Positions 33,182-43,006 of a DNA stretch of 64,000 bases are shown piece after piece (the first letter of the stretch is position 1; every line of letters begins with the position of its first letter). The translations under genes and the position numbers were made by a program. Under the pieces are notes generated by a model that was not told the DNA's origin, did not search any database, and saw only the letters and a list, made by a program, of their open reading frames with translations. Source of the stretch: Marinobacter salexigens (GTDB taxonomy: Bacteria > Pseudomonadota > Gammaproteobacteria > Pseudomonadales > Oleiphilaceae); the NCBI RefSeq assembly GCF_018860765.1, contig NZ_JAHKPV010000021.1, forward strand, positions 1,010,667 to 1,074,666, given 5' to 3'.

Positions 33182-35665
33182 CTACTTATCTGTTTTGCGC
33201 GACTTACGCGGCTTGCTGAGACCTGCGGCCTTCTTGCCTGACGCTTTCTTTGGTTTCTTACCGGCTTCGCTAGCCGCATCCGCTACAAGCTGAGCCTTCG
33301 CACTACGAGGCTTGCGCGCGCGTGCAGGCGCACCTCCGCGACCACGACTTTTTTCAGAACGCTTCCCATCTTTGCCTCGCGGGTCACGCTTGGCAACGCT
33401 CAAAGCGTCTCGATCCGCTTGCCGACGCCTGGGTTCGCTAACCAGCTCCAAATCAATCTTGCGATCCTCCATGCCCACCCGCACGACACGAACGCGTAAC
33501 TCATCCCCCAAGCGGAAGCTGATAGCCGTGCGCTCACCGATCAAGCGATGCTTAGCTGAGTCATGGTGAAAATAATCGCCACTGAGGGTGGAAACGTGCA
33601 CTAGGCCCTCAATGTAAACCCCCGACAACTCAACAAAGAAGCCGAACGGCACAACCGCTGCGATCACCCCGTCAAATTCTTCGCCAACATGGTCGCTGAG
33701 AAATTCGCACTTGAGCCATGCCATCACATCACGGGTAGCGTCATCCGCACGGCGCTCTGTCATCGACACGTGCTCGCCCAGCTGCTCCATTTTGGCGTGA
33801 TCGTAGGGGTACTCCACCAACGCGGGATCAAATACCGCCGGCGACACCACATCTTTTGTTACCTCGGGATTGTGAATGCGAGACTTAATAGCCCGATGCA
33901 CAATAAGGTCAGGGTAACGGCGAATGGGCGAAGTAAAGTGGGCGTAGCTTGGGAAACCTAAGCCAAAGTGACCACTTTCTTCCGGACTGTAAACAGCCTG
34001 ACTCAACGAGCGCAACATAACGGTTTGGATGACGTTAGCATCCGGCCGATCCACTATCTGCGACAATAACGCCTGATAATCGGCCGAGGTAGGCTTATCA
34101 CCACCGCCCAACTGAAGACCAAGTTCACCTAAAAACAAGCGCACCGAGTTGAGCCGCTCTTCCGAAGGGCCATCATGCACCCGATAAAGCGCTGGCATTT
34201 TATGCTTCTTGAGGAATCGCGCCGCGGCCACATTTGCGCACAGCATGCACTCTTCCACAATTTTATGAGCATCGTTACGGTGTACTGGCACAATCTCTTC
34301 GATTTTGCGCTCCGCATCAAAAACAATGCGGGTTTCCGTGGTTTCGAAATCTATGGCGCCACGCTCTGTTCTCGCCTTACGCAGTAGCTTATATAGATCG
34401 TACAAGTTGTGCAGGTGTGGAAGTACGTCAGCATACTGAGCTGACAAGCGATAGCCCGGCTCGGAATCTGGACGCTCAAGCATATCGCTGACTTTGTTGT
34501 ACGTAAGCCTCGCATGGCTACGCATAACCGCCTGATAAAAGGTGTATCCGCTGATGTTACCAGCCGCGCTAATGGTCATGTCTGCCACCATGCAGAGGCG
34601 ATCCACATCGGGGTTCAATGAGCACAAACCGTTGGACAGTTTCTCCGGAAGCATAGGCACTACGTGATCGGGGAAATACACAGAGTTGCCCCGGCGCAAA
34701 GCCTCTTCATCCAGAGGTGAACCTGTACGCACATAGTGAGAGACGTCGGCTATCGCCACCACTAAGCGATACGCGCCCCGCCCTCTGGGCTCGCAATATA
34801 TTGCATCATCAAAATCCCGGGCCGTCTCACCATCAATGGTAACGAGCCGCATATTGCGGATATCGACTCGGTTCTTTTTGTCCTTTTCCTCCACTTCGGC
34901 AGCAATGGCAGCCGCCTGCTCTCCAACCTCGGTTGGCCAACTATGGGGAATGTCGTAAGAACGGATAGCCACATCAATCTCCATCCCGGGGGCCATATGC
35001 TCTCCCAAAACCTCGACAATCTTGCCCGTGGGTTGGGTGCGAACCGTAGGCTGGCGCACAATATCCACGACAACATACTGCCCAGCATAGGCCTCACCCA
35101 CATGCTCATCCGGTATCAGCACTTCGTGGTTGATCCGGGCATTTTCTGGCACAACAAAAGCAATTCCACTTTCTTTAAAGAAGCGCCCGACTGTTTGGTG
35201 AGTGCGATGCTCAATAACATCAACAATAACCCCTTCACGCCGACCCTTTTCATCTACCCGATCTACTCGGGCTGCAACACGGTCGCCGTGAAAAACTTGG
35301 CGCATTTGCCGCGCAGTGAGAAATAGATCCGACCCACCGTCATCCGGCACTAAAAACCCGAAACCGTCTTTGTGCCCGATAACACGACCGCTGACCAGAT
35401 CAGCCTCTTCAATCGGCAGATACGCGTCACGGCGATTACAAATAAGCTGGCCATCCCGGCACATGGCAATAAGCCGACGCCTGAGTGCTTCGATACCTTC
35501 CGGGTCTATCTGACCAAGCTCGGAACACAATGTTTCGTGCGTTGCCGGCGCGCCCCGCTCTTTCAGGTGCGCAAGTATGAATTCCCGACTCTGAATCGGG
35601 TTGTCGTAATTTTGAGCCTCACGACCAGCATGAGGGTCTTTACGCTTTTTATTTCTGGAAACCAT
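33182..35665 (-). CDS. rnr: Ribonuclease R
   Basis: 827 residues, a 3'-5' exoribonuclease of the RNase II/R family that can degrade structured RNA. In order: an N-terminal helix-turn-helix, cold-shock domains (SGRVIGHKDGFGFLVPDDGG), the RNB domain with metal-binding acidic residues in TIDGETARDFDDAIY and SHYVRTGSPLDEEA, the HFTSPIRRYPDLIVHR signature near residue 590, an S1 domain (EFDGVIAAVVPFGFFVELSG) and a Lys/Arg/Ser/Ala-rich tail of about 80 residues. Such basic tails bind ribosomal RNA and unwind duplexes. Promoter expected in the 254-base region upstream, not confidently seen. Confidence 0.97.
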   Translation of the reverse strand: MVSRNKKRKDPHAGREAQNYDNPIQSREFILAHLKERGAPATHETLCSELGQIDPEGIEALRRRLIAMCRDGQLICNRRDAYLPIEEADLVSGRVIGHKDGFGFLVPDDGGSDLFLTARQMRQVFHGDRVAARVDRVDEKGRREGVIVDVIEHRTHQTVGRFFKESGIAFVVPENARINHEVLIPDEHVGEAYAGQYVVVDIVRQPTVRTQPTGKIVEVLGEHMAPGMEIDVAIRSYDIPHSWPTEVGEQAAAIAAEVEEKDKKNRVDIRNMRLVTIDGETARDFDDAIYCEPRGRGAYRLVVAIADVSHYVRTGSPLDEEALRRGNSVYFPDHVVPMLPEKLSNGLCSLNPDVDRLCMVADMTISAAGNISGYTFYQAVMRSHARLTYNKVSDMLERPDSEPGYRLSAQYADVLPHLHNLYDLYKLLRKARTERGAIDFETTETRIVFDAERKIEEIVPVHRNDAHKIVEECMLCANVAAARFLKKHKMPALYRVHDGPSEERLNSVRLFLGELGLQLGGGDKPTSADYQALLSQIVDRPDANVIQTVMLRSLSQAVYSPEESGHFGLGFPSYAHFTSPIRRYPDLIVHRAIKSRIHNPEVTKDVVSPAVFDPALVEYPYDHAKMEQLGEHVSMTERRADDATRDVMAWLKCEFLSDHVGEEFDGVIAAVVPFGFFVELSGVYIEGLVHVSTLSGDYFHHDSAKHRLIGERTAISFRLGDELRVRVVRVGMEDRKIDLELVSEPRRRQADRDALSVAKRDPRGKDGKRSEKSRGRGGAPARARKPRSAKAQLVADAASEAGKKPKKASGKKAAGLSKPRKSRKTDK

Positions 35666-35805
35666 TAAAATCCTTGCTCAATGCGGCGCCACAGCGGCGC
35701 TGTTCATATTCATTTGCAATATAGTATACGTTGGTACAGGCAACCTGCCTAACAACCCACCTTTTATAGGCACAAATACCTGCCGCCTACATAAGGAAAA
35801 AATGT

Positions 35806-35834
35806 TTGACAGCTTAAGCGGGAATTACTAAAGT
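35806..35834 (+). promoter_or_regulatory. Sigma-70 promoter of tRNA-Leu
   Basis: TTGACA at 35806-35811 and TAAAGT at 35829-35834 with a 17-bp spacer, about 85 bases before the mature tRNA. The -35 is perfect and the -10 shares four bases with TATAAT. Confidence 0.7.
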
Positions 35835-35919
35835 ACGCGCCATCAGATGAGTCATCACTTTCATCTTTGGCAGAAGTCTCCGGTTTTCAACAAACTAAGG
35901 ACAACTCTGCAAATCACCT

Positions 35920-36006
35920 GCCGAGGTGGTGAAATTGGTAGACACGCTAGCTTCAGGTGCTAGTGCTCGCAAGGGCGTGGAGGTTCAAGTCCTCTCCTCG
36001 GCACCA
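35920..36006 (+). tRNA. tRNA-Leu(CAG)
   Basis: 87 nt with encoded CCA, a long variable arm typical of Leu, acceptor GCCGAGG / CCTCGGC, anticodon loop TTCAGGT (anticodon CAG), and T-loop GTTCAAGTC. It is monocistronic, with rnr upstream in the opposite direction. Confidence 0.97.
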
Positions 36007-36142
36007 TTTCTCTCCCTGAGAAATGTGAATTCCCATACTAATGAATTATCGTCGACAGACCACATCAGGCATTATTGCGTGCTTTATTTGGGCGCTTTTT
36101 TCTATGCGCAGGGTAGTTTCGCTAACCCCGCGAGGCCGCCGG

Positions 36143-38011
36143 TCATTCCAGCAGCTCGACAAGGTATTCCGATAGGTTTTGATAACGATAGGCTACCCGT
36201 GCAAATACGCCGGAGGGCACCCCCTCAAACTCGCGACCACAAGCACGACCGCCACCATAAGTCTTGAGGAATGCCTCTTGAATAAGATTGGGAGTGCCAC
36301 CAAGAGGAGTTTCACTGGTCCTTGCGGGATAGTACAGCGCCCACTCAAACCCATTCTCAGCATCTACGTTACTAAGCTGTGACATTTGTGGCGCGAGGAA
36401 TCCGTAACTGAGAGGCCGATTAAGGCCATCTCGGGTATCAAACTCGAAAGAAAGCCCAACAAACCCAACTGGCTGGGGCTCGTAGCCAGAGAATGCATAC
36501 TCGTGGAACCCTGTAACTACCTGCGCTGCGTTCTCTGCATCCACTTTCTCATCAATCGTGCAGCTTTGGAGCCCGCCACTGTAGGTCATTGATTCCAGCT
36601 CACCACCGTCTTCCGTCAACTGGTAGCCGGTGAAGCCAGCAGGTGCATTGGAAAGCTCGGGTACCAAGGTTCGAATTGAAGTGCCACCTTGCGCAACCAA
36701 TTCTTTCAGCTTGCCATTGTCAAAGCTCCAACTGTAGGTTACCTCCGGGTTCCCCCCCAACTCTGTCGACCCTGGCACTATGCCTTCATTCTGGTAGCAG
36801 GTGGTGACGGTTTCGAAACTGGCCGAGCGGTTAGCCCAATCAAATACCAAGCGCTCATCAACGCCGGGGTTGTCATAGGCAATTTTGCTTTGTGGCGACA
36901 AAGATGCTGAAGGTAACCACTGCGTGCTTAGTTGCGCCATATATCCATTAACGCTGACCAACCTTGCAATTTCTTGCATGGAGGGCACAAGACAACCTTC
37001 TGAAGATATGGATTGCAAGCGTCCGTCTTCGCTGTATTCAAATTCCAGCTCGGCAGAAATCAGTATGTCTGAACGGTTGGCTGGGAGCTTGTCTGAGCGG
37101 TCTGGTTGGGCATAGATTTGCTGGCTTGTTAGAAGCAGCGGATCACTCAATTCCAGCGGCACCTGAGGCAAGTCAATGAGGTCAACATCAACGTTGGCAT
37201 AGTTGCCCTGAGCCGCTGAATCGACAGCGGCAATCACATCACCCGCGTTCTGTACCATCGATACGCCCAGTAAAAACGCCGCAGGGCGGGTAAGCAGGCG
37301 TTCGGTGCCATCACTATCAGGCTTGGCCAGCAGATCGTTATAGGCATCTGGAAATTGGCTGGCCATAAAGCGCGCCATAGCTCGCGCGTAAGCATGGGCC
37401 TGATCGTCTTCGGCAAGCACATAGTCTCGCAATAAGTTGATGCCTGCCAGACTGGCCAACGACGAATCTGCCGTCCCAAACAAGGACTCCAAGGCTATAA
37501 GGCGGCGGAACCGGGCAAGGGTTGTAAGCGGCGTAATATTGCGAACACCCGGCTCTGCCGAGAGCATAAACGCACGGGGAACAGCAACATCCCCGCTGCG
37601 AGTTTGTTCTACAGTTTTACCGGGAAGTGCTAGAGCATGGAGGGGAAATGCGCGCGGATCAATATCGGGCCCAATCTCCGGCTCAATCACGAGCTCTGAT
37701 GTATCCAACGTAAACTGACCACCTTCGCCACTCATGGCAGTTGGCTCTCCGGAAGCCAAGACAACCTTGCGGCCGGAAGCCAGCTCATACTCCATTGGCC
37801 CAGATGTGTACTGGCTGTCGCCGTCCATATCCAGCCATACCCGAGCATTTTTCAGGTAGCCGTCTATCACCCTGCCGGTATAGGGTGCCGGATCGCTGTA
37901 TTGCACACCGTCAAAGTCGCGCCCGTCTTCCGGCAGCTCATCAGACTCCTTGCCGCAACCGGCAATGGCGAGAAAAAGTACAGAAACAGGCAGGAATATA
38001 AGAGGTCTCAT
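36143..38011 (-). CDS. Large lipoprotein of unknown function
   Basis: 622 residues. The signal peptide ends in the lipobox IAGC (Cys near residue 19), followed by GKESDELPEDGRDF. I recognise no catalytic domain. The first part has a bacterial-Ig-like/dockerin-like DGYLKNARVWLDMDGDSQY stretch (acidic residues in a calcium-loop-like DxDxDG pattern), and the rest is a Gly/Ser/Tyr-rich mixed-fold domain. It is a single-gene unit between tRNA-Leu and the acyl-CoA dehydrogenase. Probably an outer-membrane or periplasm-facing cell-surface protein (inference). ATG 38011 is used; an in-frame GTG precedes it. Confidence 0.7.
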   Translation of the reverse strand: MRPLIFLPVSVLFLAIAGCGKESDELPEDGRDFDGVQYSDPAPYTGRVIDGYLKNARVWLDMDGDSQYTSGPMEYELASGRKVVLASGEPTAMSGEGGQFTLDTSELVIEPEIGPDIDPRAFPLHALALPGKTVEQTRSGDVAVPRAFMLSAEPGVRNITPLTTLARFRRLIALESLFGTADSSLASLAGINLLRDYVLAEDDQAHAYARAMARFMASQFPDAYNDLLAKPDSDGTERLLTRPAAFLLGVSMVQNAGDVIAAVDSAAQGNYANVDVDLIDLPQVPLELSDPLLLTSQQIYAQPDRSDKLPANRSDILISAELEFEYSEDGRLQSISSEGCLVPSMQEIARLVSVNGYMAQLSTQWLPSASLSPQSKIAYDNPGVDERLVFDWANRSASFETVTTCYQNEGIVPGSTELGGNPEVTYSWSFDNGKLKELVAQGGTSIRTLVPELSNAPAGFTGYQLTEDGGELESMTYSGGLQSCTIDEKVDAENAAQVVTGFHEYAFSGYEPQPVGFVGLSFEFDTRDGLNRPLSYGFLAPQMSQLSNVDAENGFEWALYYPARTSETPLGGTPNLIQEAFLKTYGGGRACGREFEGVPSGVFARVAYRYQNLSEYLVELLE

Positions 38012-38115
38012 CACGGCAACCGTTTATCCTTGTTAGAGGTTGTGCCGTTACTTTAGGGGATGTGGCAGCCAGAGACCTTGATAGGTTTGGCAAACTGTAA
38101 AGATAGGTAACAAGA

Positions 38116-38141
38116 AAACCCCGGGAATGACCCCGGGGTTT
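38116..38141. terminator. Terminator after the acyl-CoA dehydrogenase gene
   Basis: AAACCCCGGG and CCCGGGGTTT form a 10-bp stem with a 6-nt loop; on the minus strand it is followed by TCTTG, on the plus strand by CGTTT. It sits between the acyl-CoA dehydrogenase and the lipoprotein gene, both leftward. Confidence 0.75.
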
Positions 38142-38154
38142 CGTTTAGAGCAGC

Positions 38155-39294
38155 TTAAAACGCCCGCGCAACGATCTCTTTCATTATCTCGTTGGTTCCG
38201 CCGTATATACGCTGAACCCTCGAATCAGCCCAGGCGCGGGCAATCGGGTATTCCCACATATATCCGTAGCCGCCATGTAACTGAACACACTCATCCATAA
38301 CCCGACACTGCAGGTCCGTTGTGTACTGCTTCAACATAGCTGCCGTAGGAATATCGAGTTTCTTATCAAGGTGAAGCTCAAGGCAACGATCGGTAAACAC
38401 TCTGGCTGCGGTAATTTCTGCTTTCATCTCCGCCATTTTGAAACGCGTATTCTGAAATTTGATCACCGGCTTGCCGAAAGCTTTACGTTCTTTCACGTAA
38501 TCCAGCGTCCACTGCCAAGCGGCTTCTGCGGCAGCAATAGCTGTTAGACCGATTTGCAAACGCTCGGCAGGCAACTCCTGCATCAACTGAATAAAGCCCT
38601 GCCCTTCTCTGGAGCCCAACAGGTGAGTAACCGGAACTTTTACATCCTGGAAAAACAGCTCGGATGTATCTTGTGCCTTCATGCCCACTTTATTCAGGTT
38701 CTGGCCTTTTTCAAACCCCTCCCAGGCGGACTCAACCAGCAGCAAGCTGATACCTTTAGCGCCTTCTTTGGGGTCGGTTTTGGTAACAACAATCACTAGG
38801 TCAGCCATCTGGCCGTTGGTGATAAAGGTTTTGGAGCCATTCAAAATATAGTGGTCGCCATCCTTTAAAGCAGTCGTTTTTACGCCCTGCAAATCGGAAC
38901 CGGCACCCGGCTCACTCATAGCGATAGCGGTAATGATTTCGCCAGAGGCCATCTTCGGCAGGTAGTGTTTTTTCTGTTCTTCCGAGCCGTGATTCAGAAT
39001 GTAGGGGGCAACGATATCGGAATGCAATGTCCAGCCAATGCCAGAAAGACCCGCGCGGGAGACTTCTTCCATAATCACCGCACTGTAGCGGAAGTCTGCA
39101 CCTACACCGCCGTATTCTTCAGGCATGGTTGGGCACAAGAATCCCAACTCACCGGCTTTCTGCCATAATTCGCGGCTAACCTGACCATCTTTTTCCCACT
39201 GCTCGTGGTATGGCGCAGCCTCTTGCTCAAGAAATTTCCGCACAGAATCACGGAAGCCGTCAAGGTCTGCGTCGAAGAGCGTACGTGGAATCAT
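38155..39294 (-). CDS. Acyl-CoA dehydrogenase
   Basis: 379 residues, FAD enzyme of fatty-acid or branched-chain acyl-CoA oxidation. Visible: SEPGAGSDLQGVKTTA (flavin-binding, substrate-entry strand), NGSKTFITNG, and IYGGTNEIMKEIVARAF at the C-terminus, with the Glu expected as general base near the family's C-terminal helix. No substrate range can be read from sequence. The gene is monocistronic, with its own terminator. Confidence 0.93.
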   Translation of the reverse strand: MIPRTLFDADLDGFRDSVRKFLEQEAAPYHEQWEKDGQVSRELWQKAGELGFLCPTMPEEYGGVGADFRYSAVIMEEVSRAGLSGIGWTLHSDIVAPYILNHGSEEQKKHYLPKMASGEIITAIAMSEPGAGSDLQGVKTTALKDGDHYILNGSKTFITNGQMADLVIVVTKTDPKEGAKGISLLLVESAWEGFEKGQNLNKVGMKAQDTSELFFQDVKVPVTHLLGSREGQGFIQLMQELPAERLQIGLTAIAAAEAAWQWTLDYVKERKAFGKPVIKFQNTRFKMAEMKAEITAARVFTDRCLELHLDKKLDIPTAAMLKQYTTDLQCRVMDECVQLHGGYGYMWEYPIARAWADSRVQRIYGGTNEIMKEIVARAF

Positions 39295-39420
39295 GTTGAA
39301 CCTCGGTCAGTGAACAGTGTTGTAATTAACGTTCACCAAGTCTCTTCTGGCAGCCACAATTGCTCAATGGTTAAAACCATCAATCCTGCTGACCAAAACC
39401 ATCGTTGCGATCCACTTTGG

Positions 39421-39476
39421 CATTAACCCTAGCTTCGCCCCAACGGGGCATTAACCCTAGCTTCGCCCCAACGGGG
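39421..39476 (+). repeat. Perfect 28-bp tandem duplication in the ubiX 3' end
   Basis: Two identical 28-base units (39421-39448 and 39449-39476), followed by the start of a third (CATTAA). Twenty-eight is not divisible by three, so the second unit changes the ubiX reading frame. Confidence 0.9.
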
Positions 39477-40091
39477 CATTAAGTCCTGAGGTAAGTCGAG
39501 GTGGTCGAGAATACGGGCCACAATAAAGTCCACGAGATCCTCCACAGATTCCGGCCTATGATAGAACCCCGGGCTGGCGGGCATGATGACAGCACCCATT
39601 TGGGTAAGCCTCAGCATGTTTTCCAGATGCACTTGCGAGTACGGAGATTCGCGGGTCACTAGAATAAGTTGGCGCCGCTCTTTAAGAGCTACATCACCCG
39701 CACGCTCGATCAGGTTGTTGCTAGCTCCTGTGGCCAATGCGGACAAGGTTCCAGTGCTGCAGGGGCAGACCACCAAAGGTGCCTTTTCGCCAGACCCGGA
39801 AGCAGGTGGCGAAAACCAGTCTTCGCGCCCAAACACCAATATTTGCCCGGACTGGGCGGATGTGTATTCCGATAACACTTTCTGCATAGCTGACGGACTT
39901 CCCGGCAGCTTTAGTTCCGTTTCAGTCGCGATAACAATCTGTGCTGCCTTGCTCACCATTACGTGAACCCTGCAGCCTGCTGCCACCAGACACTGGAGCA
40001 GGCGCAACCCATACTGGGCGCCGGATGCTCCGGTGAACGCCAGATTTATAGTGCGAGCGTTCGGCAGACTATCGGGCGTATTTTGAGTCAA
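39429..40091 (-). CDS. ubiX: Flavin prenyltransferase UbiX
   Basis: Makes prenylated FMN, the cofactor of the UbiD decarboxylase in ubiquinone synthesis. 220 residues: the FMN-binding [17 protein letters not shown] at the N-terminus, [19 protein letters not shown], and [21 protein letters not shown]. The gene ends [14 protein letters not shown] where the 28-bp tandem repeat shifts the frame. Removing one unit restores a longer tail ([17 protein letters not shown]), so the C-terminus is altered compared with the likely ancestor. Only the extreme tail is affected, so activity is probably kept. It is followed by mpl on the same strand. Confidence 0.93.
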   Translation of the reverse strand: MTQNTPDSLPNARTINLAFTGASGAQYGLRLLQCLVAAGCRVHVMVSKAAQIVIATETELKLPGSPSAMQKVLSEYTSAQSGQILVFGREDWFSPPASGSGEKAPLVVCPCSTGTLSALATGASNNLIERAGDVALKERRQLILVTRESPYSQVHLENMLRLTQMGAVIMPASPGFYHRPESVEDLVDFIVARILDHLDLPQDLMPRWGEARVNAPLGRS

Positions 40092-40115
40092 CGATAAACC
40101 TCCTTGCGAGCCGGT

Positions 40116-41510
40116 TTAGCCATGAATACGTTCAAGCTCGGCTATAAGCTTACCGTGAATGCCACCAAAACCACCGTTGCTCATGATAACGATGTGGCAG
40201 GGGCTCGGCAGATCGGCCATTACACGCTCGATCAGCCCTTCTACACTAGTCTCTACAAGGTGCTTTCCGGAGTCCGGGTTATCAGCCTGCCATGCAGTGA
40301 CCAACTCCGGTAGCCAGTCCATGTTGTTCAGATTGGCCCAATAGACTTTATCTGCCAACGCGGCACTCGGCAGTAACGTATGCTGGTGAATACCCTGTTT
40401 CATCGTATTAGAGCGAGGCTCGACAAGAGCAATAACCGGCTCCTCGCCCACCTGATTGCGCAACCCATCCAGCGTTGTCTCTATGGCCGTTGGGTGATGG
40501 GCAAAGTCGTCATAGACCTTCACGCCGCCAACATCTGCAAGCAGTTCCATACGGCGCTTCACACCGGAAAAACGACACAGTGCCGCCACCGCATGATCTG
40601 GCGTTACGCCCACATGCTTTGCCGCCGCAATAGCTGCGAGAGCGTTGCGAACATTATGCAGGCCCGTTTGGCTCCACTTCACCACGGCAACGGGCTGCTC
40701 ATGGTGAACAACCATAAACCGACTGCCGTCCTCGGATAACAGCTCCGCACGCCAATCAATCGAAGCGGCCGTTTCACTACCGACGGCCATATCCTGCACC
40801 GGGCTCCAGCACCCCATAGCAAGTGCTTTGTCCAGATGCTCATCCAAACTCGGGCGAATAATCAATCCTTGGGAAGGAACCGTGCGAACCAGATGGTGGA
40901 ACTGGCGTTCAATCGCCTCAACATTATCGAAAATGTCAGCGTGATCAAATTCAAGGTTATTCAGGATAAGAGTATGGGGGCGGTAATGAACAAACTTGGA
41001 ACGCTTATCAAAAAAAGCACTGTCGTATTCATCGGCTTCGATAACAAAAAAGTCGCTATCACCGAGGCTGGCCGAGACCGGAAAATCCTTGGGCACACCG
41101 CCCACCAAATACCCCGGAGCAAGCCCTGCCTGATCTAAAATCCAGAGCAGCATGGCGGTGGTGGTGGTTTTTCCATGGGTACCGGCAACGGCCATAACCC
41201 AACGGTGCCGAAGCACTTCGCGGGCGAGCCACTCGGGGCCAGACATGTAATCAATGTTGCGATTGAGTACGGCCTCCACTTCGGGGTTGCCCCGAGACAT
41301 CGCATTGCCAATCAACACCACATCAGGCTTTGGTTTTAGATGCTCCGCACTAAAGCCATCCATCAGGCTGATACCCTGCGCTTCTAACTGGGTACTCATG
41401 GGCGGATAAACGCCCTGATCAGAACCGGTAACCCTGTGGCCAAGCTCCCTCGCTAGAACAGCCAAGCTGCCCATGAATGTGCCACAAATCCCCAGTATAT
41501 GAATATGCAT
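40116..41510 (-). CDS. mpl: UDP-N-acetylmuramate:tripeptide ligase (murein peptide ligase)
   Basis: Reattaches the recycled murein tripeptide L-Ala-D-Glu-mDap to UDP-MurNAc. 464 residues from the ATG at 41510, which fits the family start MHIHILGICGTFMGSLAV; the frame extends upstream by a TTG. Mur-ligase motifs: the ATP P-loop in MAVAGTHGKTTTTAMLL, the NLEFDHADIF segment, and ALCRFSGVKRRMELL. It lies next to ubiX, with a 24-base gap, a neighbour pair common in pseudomonads. Confidence 0.95.
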   Translation of the reverse strand: MHIHILGICGTFMGSLAVLARELGHRVTGSDQGVYPPMSTQLEAQGISLMDGFSAEHLKPKPDVVLIGNAMSRGNPEVEAVLNRNIDYMSGPEWLAREVLRHRWVMAVAGTHGKTTTTAMLLWILDQAGLAPGYLVGGVPKDFPVSASLGDSDFFVIEADEYDSAFFDKRSKFVHYRPHTLILNNLEFDHADIFDNVEAIERQFHHLVRTVPSQGLIIRPSLDEHLDKALAMGCWSPVQDMAVGSETAASIDWRAELLSEDGSRFMVVHHEQPVAVVKWSQTGLHNVRNALAAIAAAKHVGVTPDHAVAALCRFSGVKRRMELLADVGGVKVYDDFAHHPTAIETTLDGLRNQVGEEPVIALVEPRSNTMKQGIHQHTLLPSAALADKVYWANLNNMDWLPELVTAWQADNPDSGKHLVETSVEGLIERVMADLPSPCHIVIMSNGGFGGIHGKLIAELERIHG

Positions 41511-41665
41511 TCGCCGACTGTCCTCTGCGTTGAAACCCGACAAGCCTCCCGTATCCGCCCCATCCCGTCAAGAGCATCGCTATCCGCATTTCCAGCCATG
41601 AAAATCGTCAGCATTTGACGTATCATCTGCGCCATTGTCGAACCAGCAGGAGGTTCCATCCCGAG

Positions 41666-42928
41666 ATGGCCATCAAGAACGCATTCTACGCTCAGTCTGG
41701 CGGTGTTACCGCCGTCATCAACGCCAGTGCCTGCGGGGTCATCCAGACCGCACGCAAGCATCCGGACAAAATCGGCAAAGTGTTTGCCGGGCGCAACGGT
41801 ATACTGGGTGCACTTTACGAGGAGCTGATTGATACCAGCCTCGAGAGTGATGAGGCCATTCAGGAGTTGATCCACACTCCCGGCGGTGCTTTTGGGTCCT
41901 GCCGTCACAAGCTGAAAAACTTCTCGGAAAATCGCCGGGAATACGAGCGTCTTATTGAAGTATTCCGTGCCCACGATATCGGCTACTTCTTCTACAACGG
42001 TGGTGGCGACTCTCAGGATACAGCCTATAAAGTCTCTCAGATGGGCGATAAAATGGGTTACCCCATTACCTGCATCGGCGTTCCCAAAACCGTTGATAAC
42101 GACCTACCGTTTACCGACTGCTGCCCGGGCTTTGGCTCCGTCGCCAAGTACATTGCGACCTCCACTTTGGAAGCCAGTCTAGACATCAAGTCCATGTGCG
42201 AGACTTCAACAAAGGTGTTCGTTTTAGAAGTGATGGGCCGTCATGCAGGCTGGATTGCGGCCTCTGGCGGGCTTGCGGGTCAGGGCGAAGGCCAGCCGCC
42301 TCACATTATTTTATTCCCGGAAATTCCGTTTGATCGCGAGGCGTTTCTAGCGCGAGTCGATTTCTGCGTGAAGGAATATGGCTACTGTGTGGTTGTAGCA
42401 TCTGAAGGCGCCCAGTACGACGATGGCCGCTTTCTGGCGGATGCTGGCGCGAAAGATGCCTTTGGGCACACGCAGTTGGGTGGCGTAGCACCCGCTTTGG
42501 CGAATATGGTTCGGCAGGCACTTGGGCACAAATACCACTGGGCCGTTGCAGACTACCTGCAGCGTAGCGCGAGGCACATTGCCTCAGCCACCGACGTTGA
42601 GCAGGCATACGCCGTTGGCAAGGCAGCGGTAGAAATGGCACTGGCAGGAAAGCAAGCGATCATGCCCACTATTGTTCGCGAAAAAACAAAGCCTTACGTC
42701 TGGTCAATTGGTGAAGCCCCGCTAAGCGAAGTGGCAAATCAGGAAAAGAAAATGCCTATTCACTACATCACAGATGACGGCTTTGGCATTACAGGAGAGT
42801 GCAGGGACTATCTCGAACCGCTCATTGCTGGCGAGAACTTTCCGCCATTCGAAAATGGCCTGCCTAAGGTTGCAAAACTCAAGAACACCCTGACAGAAAA
42901 GAAGCTGAAGACCAATTTTCAGCTCTGA
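41666..42928 (+). CDS. Pyrophosphate-dependent 6-phosphofructokinase
   Basis: Phosphorylates fructose-6-phosphate using PPi (reversibly) in place of ATP. 420 residues, start ATG 41666. N-terminal FYAQSGGVTAVINASACG, then FYNGGGDSQDTAYKVS, where the usual ATP-type GGDGS is replaced by GGGDS, and VPKTVDNDLP with Lys in place of the ATP-type Gly. MGRHAGWIAASGGLA is the sugar-phosphate loop. The acidic and lysine substitutions at the phosphoryl-donor site are the known PPi signature. It is divergent from mpl, with convergent glutaredoxin downstream. Works in a cell that otherwise uses an Entner-Doudoroff-type or gluconeogenic core (inference). Confidence 0.9.
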   Translation: MAIKNAFYAQSGGVTAVINASACGVIQTARKHPDKIGKVFAGRNGILGALYEELIDTSLESDEAIQELIHTPGGAFGSCRHKLKNFSENRREYERLIEVFRAHDIGYFFYNGGGDSQDTAYKVSQMGDKMGYPITCIGVPKTVDNDLPFTDCCPGFGSVAKYIATSTLEASLDIKSMCETSTKVFVLEVMGRHAGWIAASGGLAGQGEGQPPHIILFPEIPFDREAFLARVDFCVKEYGYCVVVASEGAQYDDGRFLADAGAKDAFGHTQLGGVAPALANMVRQALGHKYHWAVADYLQRSARHIASATDVEQAYAVGKAAVEMALAGKQAIMPTIVREKTKPYVWSIGEAPLSEVANQEKKMPIHYITDDGFGITGECRDYLEPLIAGENFPPFENGLPKVAKLKNTLTEKKLKTNFQL

Positions 42929-42955
42929 TTAGGCTCGCTTTACGTTACGTACCAG

Positions 42956-42984
42956 AAGGCCTTGTATTTATCTACAAGGCCTTT
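42956..42984. terminator. Bidirectional terminator, phosphofructokinase / glutaredoxin
   Basis: An 11-bp stem (AAGGCCTTGTA / TACAAGGCCTT) with a 6-nt loop between convergent genes; TTTC follows on the plus strand. Confidence 0.7.
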
Positions 42985-43006
42985 CATATTCATTTCAAGG
43001 TGAGCC

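Noticed and set aside
41453..41974. A 173-codon frame antisense to the phosphofructokinase start
   Set aside because: It covers a real gene and a short spacer; no family resemblance.
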